Positions 62,430 to 64,000 of a stretch of 64,000 nucleotides of DNA are shown in pieces (within the stretch, counting starts at the first letter, position 1; each line of letters opens with the position of its first letter). Under the pieces are notes generated by a model. The model worked only from the letters and a program-made list of their open reading frames with translations, was not told the DNA's origin and made no database searches. The translations under genes were made by a program, and so were the position numbers. This stretch comes from Angiostrongylus vasorum (taxonomy: Eukaryota; Nematoda; Chromadorea; Rhabditida; Metastrongylidae): positions 57,937 to 121,936 of the forward strand of contig JADANN010000147.1 of assembly GCA_018806985.1 (NCBI GenBank), in the 5' to 3' direction.

Positions 62430-63350
62430 ATTTTTTATTCCATCCTTGTTGAGTCATGAATAAAAGGGTTTTCAGAAAAAAAAAGTTAATACCATCTCTA
62501 TCGCACAATGAAGCGATGACTGTCCATTACTTGGTTCACCTTTTCTTCTTGAGTGTTTTGAATGCACGGAATAACTGTTTTTTCCTGAATCTAGTTGTTT
62601 CACCCATAACTGCCGTTTCCATTTAAAGCAACAGTCCGCTCATACTTTAGTCAGAAACTTTTTCTTCAAATCGAAGCTAAAATTATGCGACTCAAAAACC
62701 ACCTTTTGTAGATACGCTACAGCAATCCATACAACAACGTTCTGGAACGATTTCGCTCTTAACCAATAAGATATAGGCTTTTCAAACGATGAAACATGTG
62801 TTGATTTTGCTTGCCTTGACCTTTTCTATTGTTCACTAAAATTAACACTGAGGAATGCAACAAGCGCTTCTAAAGAAAATCTGTAAAATACGTAAAATAC
62901 GTTTTTGAAAAAGGCTTCAAAATCCGCGTCGGCATTGGAAAACTCCGAAAGCCTCCATACCTGGTTCTGTGATAAGGAAGCACTGGCGAACGAAGAGGGT
63001 ACTTTTTCAAATCTCCAACCTTCAGGAACTACAACCGATCTCTATTGGGAGTAAACACTAATATATCTCTCTCGGGCAATGCATGTGGTCCATTTTTAAC
63101 CGGAATATTCCTGATTTGAGCTTCCGTGGCAAGAGCCTTATGGGAGCTGTCACTTTGACTTCTACTTTTCACCGGAAGCAACGCTACGTGAAAAAAAATC
63201 AGTGAGCACTTCAATGAACAGGAAGAGTGCAAAAAAATCGGTGCTGAAATGTTTGTTAGACCGAGGGAAAATAAAGCGGCAATTTGATTGGTTTTTCTTC
63301 ATTAAGTTGACCATCTGAATGTTAAAAACCTTCTTAAGAAACTTCAAACG
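62430..63350. repeat. ~1.2 kb diverged repeat unit, copy 3
   Basis: Matches the right two thirds of the unit and, as in copy 1, is followed by an S2 arm. Confidence 0.55.
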
Positions 63351-63359
63351 CTAGCATGA

Positions 63360-63480
63360 CCACAATGATGCCGAGATATTTTTAAAACTCCGGACCATAG
63401 GTGCCTGCGGTGGGGAACGAACGCGCTAGTACCCTTTTCTGGTGTTAACGTGTTCACCACAACACCATGCAGACTTGCTG
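63360..63480 (+). repeat. S2 single arm
   Basis: GATGCCGAGATATTTTTAAA, then GTGCCTGCGGTGGGGAACGA and CACCACAACACCATGC. It follows the ~1 kb repeat unit, as at 35.09 kb. Confidence 0.75.
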
Positions 63481-63499
63481 GATTACCCGATTACGTTAG

Positions 63500-64000
63500 G
63501 CATCTTGTTGAATCTTGCTACCTTGTTCCACGGATCTCCCTCATATGAGGGATCTCGAGCCGGTTAGCCGCGAGGCTACGTGGCGCGTCCCCAGGTGGCG
63601 GATAGCGGGTTAATCGCGGACGAAAAAGCGACCTATGCTTCCCTGAGACGCAGGTGGATCGAGGGGATGAACTCCTTTGTTTCTGCTGTGCCGATTTGGC
63701 ACGCACTTTCTCTATATGCTAGGCCTATTCATGCATGCGTGTGTGCGTGCGTCTTCGCCTATGCGGATTGTATTCTACGAGTCAATTAGGCCAAAAGCCT
63801 GCAATCAAGTGACAGGGAAGTATACGGGAGGCGGTGAGGAGTCGCCTCCAACAAATAAGCTCCATGTCCACTCTGGGAGAACCTGGCAAGCTATCCGTGA
63901 GTACACCCAGCCTCCACGTTCAGAGCCCAGCAAACTATACGTGTTTATCAAAATGCTAAACACAGAAAAAAAAACGGGCCTCATTCCCTTTACCACGAAA
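63500..64000. other. CpG-rich terminal stretch, possible 5' part of a mobile element
   Basis: Base composition shifts sharply to GC- and CpG-rich (GCCGCGAGGCTACGTGGCGC). This is unlike the neighbourhood and suggests the edge of another element or a gene beyond the window. No motif is assignable. Confidence 0.3.

Overview
This window is eukaryotic DNA, very probably from a clade V (strongylid, hookworm-like) nematode. The species is inferred, not read directly. The signs are multi-exon genes with TTTTCAG-type acceptors, a probable trans-splice acceptor, RTE-type LINE and Penelope-like retroelement remnants, and a secreted protein family that looks nematode-restricted. There are no bacterial operons, and no rRNA or functional tRNA gene was recognised.

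Two conserved genes can be assembled exon by exon, both on the minus strand. The first is cdc-14 (1436-16498): ten exons join in phase to 577 codons and encode a CDC14 dual-specificity phosphatase with an intact HCKAGLGR active site. The second is a TTC4/Cns1-type HSP90 co-chaperone (23829-30074): ten exons, 455 codons. Its last residues and stop codon lie in a dispersed repeat. Everything else is intergenic or intronic and dominated by repeats.

Layout. 1-16.5 kb: cdc-14, with mobile-element debris in its 6.7 kb seventh intron. 16.5-23.4 kb: repeats only, including two foldback hairpins. 23.4-30.4 kb: TTC4, with two SINE families in its introns. 31.8-32.6 kb: exons of a secreted-protein paralogue (minus strand). 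33.8-38.5 kb: repeats, a duplicated broken 5' part of TTC4, and an RTE LINE fragment. 38.6-45.3 kb and 51.1-56.9 kb: two direct copies of a ~6 kb segment, each holding a frameshifted member of the secreted-protein family on the plus strand. 45.6-50.1 kb: repeats and a second broken TTC4 duplicate. 57-64 kb: RTE fragments, diverged copies of a ~1 kb unit, and a CpG-rich end.

Six repeat classes recur. S1 is a tRNA-derived SINE with A and B boxes, about 16 copies. S2 is a foldback element whose long form is a ~300 bp hairpin. S3 is a ~370 bp SINE-like element with an AAGT tail and a visible target duplication. S4 is a ~350 bp pair of near-identical copies. S5 is an older GC-richer repeat. The sixth class is Penelope-like elements with hammerhead-like motifs. 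Because the 6 kb segment is duplicated, each copy shows the empty site for insertions in the other. This dates the Penelope, S3, S1 and hammerhead-tail insertions after the duplication.
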